The notes under the pieces: model-generated
What the model was told of the DNA's origin: nothing
The model's input: only the letters and a program-made list of their open reading frames with translations
The model's database searches: none
Assembly: GCA_030616425.1 (NCBI GenBank)
Contig: JAUWXJ010000104.1
Span: forward strand, 1 to 8,231
Direction of reading: 5' to 3'
Origin: Desulfobacterales bacterium
Lineage (GTDB): Bacteria > Desulfobacterota > Desulfobacteria > Desulfobacterales > C00003060
Length of the DNA: 8,231 nucleotides
Made by a program: the position numbers and the translations under genes
Shown: positions 5,926 through 8,231 of the stretch, piece by piece
How the letters are laid out: the number at the start of each line of letters is the position of its first letter
How positions within the stretch are numbered: position 1 is the stretch's first letter

Positions 5926-6888
5926 TCAGGCGCTGTTGCCCTTCACTTTGTTTTTCATCATATCTCGGCAGGCGCGGGCAATATGCTCAGGACCGAAGCC
6001 GTATTTGTCGAAAAAATATTGCTCACTCGCCACTTCCCCGAACCTATCGGGGATACCAAGACGCTTAACCCTTGTTGGGTAATTTTCACTTAACACCTCA
6101 CATACCGCTCCCCCCAGACCGCCAATGATGTTTTGATTCTCCACGGCTACAACAGCACCTGTCTTTTTGGCAGATTGGATGAGAGTTTCAGCATCAAAAG
6201 GTTTTACTGAAGGATAATGTAGCAGATCCACACTGATACCGCCGGAGGAGAGCTCGTTGGCAACCTTGTAGGCGAATTGGGTCATATAGCCAGTTGATAC
6301 AAGGGTTACATCGCTCCCTTCTCGAAGGATGACGGCCTTTTCCGGATTGAATCTGTAATTCGTATCGAGAATCTTCCCCACTTTCACACGAATGAGCTGC
6401 ATGTAGGTTGGCTGCTTTTCCTTTACCATAAATCTTAATATGGATCTAAGCTCGTAGACATCACAGGGACTGTATACGTGCATGTTTGGCATAGCACGCA
6501 TTATTGCAAGGTCCTGAAAACAAATATGGGTACCTCCGTTGGGCCCGTTTGTTATACCGGGTGCCGTTCCCACAATTTTTACATTGTTGTTGGCAAATCC
6601 GACACTGATGCTAACTTGGTCATAGGCTCTCCTGGAAGCAAATGAGGTAAAGCTAGCACAAAAGGGGATTTTTCCCTCTTTTGCAAGACCCGCGGCGATG
6701 CCGATCATGTTTGCCTCACATACACCACACTCGATAAAGTTGTCAGGGTGCTTTTCCCTAACCTCCGGGACTGTGCCTGACGACTTACCTAAATCAGCCT
6801 CAAGACATATTACATGCGGATTTTCATCCATTAAACCGTTCAGTGTTCCTGCATAAACCGCTCTCATTTCCATCTCATGATAATTCAT
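5926..6888 (-). CDS. Transketolase, C-terminal (pyrimidine-binding and C-) subunit
   Basis: Second half of a split thiamine-diphosphate transketolase, 320 residues, the usual length for separate C-subunits. The Pyr domain carries ECGVCEANMIGIAAGLA (53-69), in which Glu58 is the catalytic Glu that activates the cofactor. This is followed by FTSFASRRAYDQ (80-91) and GGTHICFQDLAIMR (118-131) with the active-site His121. The C-terminal domain starts near VILREGSDVTLVSTGYM and contains VAVENQNIIGGLGGAV. The ATG at 6888 has AGAGG (6903-6899) ten bases upstream and lies 17 bases after the N-subunit stop, so the two subunits are co-expressed and should form the enzyme together. It transfers two-carbon ketol units between sugars. 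Its place beside a transporter and dehydrogenases suggests a dedicated catabolic role rather than the pentose phosphate pathway. Candidates include apulose-phosphate- or sulfosugar-type transketolases; the sequence alone does not decide. Confidence 0.93.
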   Translation of the reverse strand: MNYHEMEMRAVYAGTLNGLMDENPHVICLEADLGKSSGTVPEVREKHPDNFIECGVCEANMIGIAAGLAKEGKIPFCASFTSFASRRAYDQVSISVGFANNNVKIVGTAPGITNGPNGGTHICFQDLAIMRAMPNMHVYSPCDVYELRSILRFMVKEKQPTYMQLIRVKVGKILDTNYRFNPEKAVILREGSDVTLVSTGYMTQFAYKVANELSSGGISVDLLHYPSVKPFDAETLIQSAKKTGAVVAVENQNIIGGLGGAVCEVLSENYPTRVKRLGIPDRFGEVASEQYFFDKYGFGPEHIARACRDMMKNKVKGNSA

Positions 6889-6905
6889 TCCTGGGCATCC
6901 TCTCT

Positions 6906-7757
6906 TTAATAAGGAAGTTGTACGTCCTTATAAACAAGCCCATCCATGATTTTTCGATATGTGTCCTTGTCCGGCACCCTTATATAATGACATTCGGGCT
7001 TGTTTTCAAGTAGCCTGTTTCCCTTGCATTTTATCGTATGGGCGATAATCATGGACGGCTTGCCTTTGACGGTCATGGCCTTGTGTATTTTTCTATAAAT
7101 ATCATCCCAGTTATGGCCGTCCATCTCAAAGACTTCCCACCCAAATGAATGCCACTTTTCGGTCAATGGCTCCAGACCAAGAACATCTTCAGTAAATCCG
7201 TCTATCTGGAGTTTGTTGTAGTCACAAATGACCAAAAGATTATCCAAACGATTATGTGAGGCAAAGAGGGCTGCCTCCCAGATCTGCCCCTCATTGCTCT
7301 CACCGTCACCAATAATACAGAAAGTACGGTAGTTCTTTCTGTTCATTTTCCCCGCAAGGGCTATACCACAAGCGCATGAAAGCCCCTGTCCGAGAGACCC
7401 AGCAGTTATATCAACGCCAGGAGTTTGATTCTGGTCCACATGGCTTGGAAGTCTCGTTCCATCCATGTTTAATGTCGCCAACCAACTTTTGGGGAAAAAC
7501 CCTTTGTAGGCGAGGATTGTATACAAGATGGGGCCGCAATGTCCTTTGGACAGCACCAGGCGATCCCTTTCCCCCCATTGTGGATCTGCCGGGCGGATAT
7601 TCATGATGCGATAGTAGAGAGTTATCACAATCTCCGCCAAGTCCACAGACCCCCCCAAATGGCCCTGGCCATAACGGCAAATCATGTCTGTAGTAATATA
7701 ACGAATTTCCTGGGCTAGTCTGTCAAACTTTTTCCTGTCAAACCTTTCCTTGCCCAT
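6906..7757 (-). CDS. Transketolase, N-terminal (TPP-binding) subunit
   Basis: First half of the split transketolase, 283 residues, normal for N-subunits. GHLGGSVDLAEI (32-43, His33), SKGHCGPILY (70-79, His73) and ITAGSLGQGL (117-126) form the substrate and cofactor site. The diphosphate/metal motif starts IGDGESNEGQIWEA (149-162) and ends at Asn181 in CDYNKLQIDG, the spacing expected of GDG-x(~26-28)-N. The C-terminus is complete at DVQLPY. The ATG at 7757 has AGGA seven bases upstream, a modest site; a second AAAGG touches the ATG and is too close to serve. The pair partner follows after 17 bases. The upstream 117-base gap separates it from the right-hand sulfatase. Confusion with 1-deoxyxylulose-5-phosphate synthase or pyruvate dehydrogenase E1 is unlikely, because both TPP halves match split transketolases throughout. 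Confidence 0.94.
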   Translation of the reverse strand: MGKERFDRKKFDRLAQEIRYITTDMICRYGQGHLGGSVDLAEIVITLYYRIMNIRPADPQWGERDRLVLSKGHCGPILYTILAYKGFFPKSWLATLNMDGTRLPSHVDQNQTPGVDITAGSLGQGLSCACGIALAGKMNRKNYRTFCIIGDGESNEGQIWEAALFASHNRLDNLLVICDYNKLQIDGFTEDVLGLEPLTEKWHSFGWEVFEMDGHNWDDIYRKIHKAMTVKGKPSMIIAHTIKCKGNRLLENKPECHYIRVPDKDTYRKIMDGLVYKDVQLPY

Positions 7758-7874
7758 CCTTTAATCCTGTTCTTTATTAGGGAGTGATTCTTCATGTTAC
7801 CGGTACCAATATTGTGAGCATTCTAGTTTATCAAGGACTTTTTAAAAAGCATGACGATTGGGCAAAAGGTGACA
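7758..7874 (-). other. 117-base gap between sulfatase end and transketolase N-subunit
   Basis: No gene fits here. It holds a loop-free A/T palindrome CTTTTTAAAAAG, an 8-base palindrome TACCGGTA (7798-7805) and a weak promoter-like pair: TTGATA (7834-7829), 17 bases, TATTGG (7811-7806). The -10 match is poor. A local start for the transketolase genes is possible but not shown; no convincing terminator is seen. Confidence 0.4.
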
Positions 7875-8231
7875 CTAACGAAGGCCGGAAACAAACCTTC
7901 GGAGTTCCAACTCCAGTTCCATGGCCTTTTGAGGTTTCACTGAAATAAGGTCCTGTTTCTCTCCGGGATCTTCCCTCAGATTGTAGAGCTCCTTTGAATT
8001 GTCCTTATCAAGATTCAAAAGGAGGCTCCACTCCCTGTCATTGATTCTCCACGCCCTCTTAAATTGTCCCATGTAGGCATAGTCCCGAATAGATTCCACC
8101 TCCCCTCTCATGATGGGAAGCAGGCTCTCTCCGTGAATCCTGGGAGGTCGACGCACATTGAGAAAATCCAGAATGGTTGGAAAGATCTCAGTGGTTTCCA
8201 CCAGGGCGTCAAGGCGTTTACCTGCCCCCAT
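7875..8231 (-). CDS. Sulfatase-family hydrolase, C-terminal part only (5' part beyond right edge)
   Basis: The frame is open at the right edge; the ATG formed by the last three bases is almost certainly internal. The 118 visible residues hold the C-terminal block of sulfatases: ALVETTEIFPTILDFLNV (9-26), then PRIHGESLLPIMRGE (30-44), and the usual tail KELYNLREDPGEKQDLI (79-95), in which the protein's 'LYDL..DP.E..NL' motif is recognisable. The catalytic N-terminal half, including the formylglycine site, is outside the window, so activity and substrate cannot be judged. The stop is TAG at 7877-7875. It reads in the same direction as everything else and lies 117 bases upstream of the transketolase genes, so it may be the previous operon member. 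It cannot be the missing end of the left-hand sulfatase, since both read the same way at opposite ends of the window. Confidence 0.9.
   Translation of the reverse strand: MGAGKRLDALVETTEIFPTILDFLNVRRPPRIHGESLLPIMRGEVESIRDYAYMGQFKRAWRINDREWSLLLNLDKDNSKELYNLREDPGEKQDLISVKPQKAMELELELRRFVSGLR

Noticed and set aside
7834..7848. CTTTTTAAAAAG palindrome as a terminator after the right-hand sulfatase
   Set aside because: It has no loop and no GC in the stem, so it would not form an intrinsic terminator.

Overview
The window is one block of genes that all read on the minus strand, so transcription runs from high to low coordinates. No plus-strand gene is convincing. In transcription order the genes are: the C-terminal end of a sulfatase-family hydrolase (entering from the right edge), a split transketolase as separate N- and C-terminal subunit genes, a three-gene TRAP transporter (dctP, dctQ, dctM), a short-chain dehydrogenase/reductase (SDR), a histidinol-dehydrogenase-family gene that has lost its 5' part, and a second sulfatase-like hydrolase that runs off the left edge.

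The secreted solute-binding protein and TRAP system, the strong AGGAGG-type ribosome binding sites and the catabolic gene mix point to a Gram-negative bacterium. The general style resembles anaerobic Desulfobacterota-like or related environmental genomes. That lineage guess is inference and weak, because there is no rRNA, tRNA or housekeeping marker here.

The cluster looks like an uptake-and-breakdown pathway for a small anionic polyol, sugar acid or organosulfur compound. The TRAP system would import an acid. The SDR and the HisD-family enzyme (a family that includes HpsN, which oxidises an alcohol to a carboxylate in two NAD+ steps) would oxidise it. The two-subunit transketolase would move or cleave off a two-carbon ketol unit. 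The flanking sulfatase-superfamily enzymes would release a sulfate or phosphate group. TRAP plus SDR plus HisD-type enzyme recalls the hps genes for dihydroxypropanesulfonate (DHPS). A split transketolase recalls the sulfo-transketolase route of sulfoquinovose breakdown (SqwGH). No C-S bond-cleaving enzyme is visible, so the substrate is open.

Three things stand out. First, the HisD-family gene starts abruptly at the SDR stop codon and lacks about 160 residues, including part of the expected NAD site, so it is probably a deletion remnant or an assembly artefact. Second, the left sulfatase-like protein has Thr where sulfatases carry the Cys or Ser that becomes formylglycine. Third, the 272-base gap before dctP looks like a structured leader: candidate promoter, hairpins, a terminator-like stem with T5, a near-perfect Shine-Dalgarno with a 9-codon ORF, another hairpin, then dctP. 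The 237-base gap between dctP and dctQ holds a strong hairpin without a T-tract and an AATTGTC heptamer array inside a 7-bp inverted repeat.
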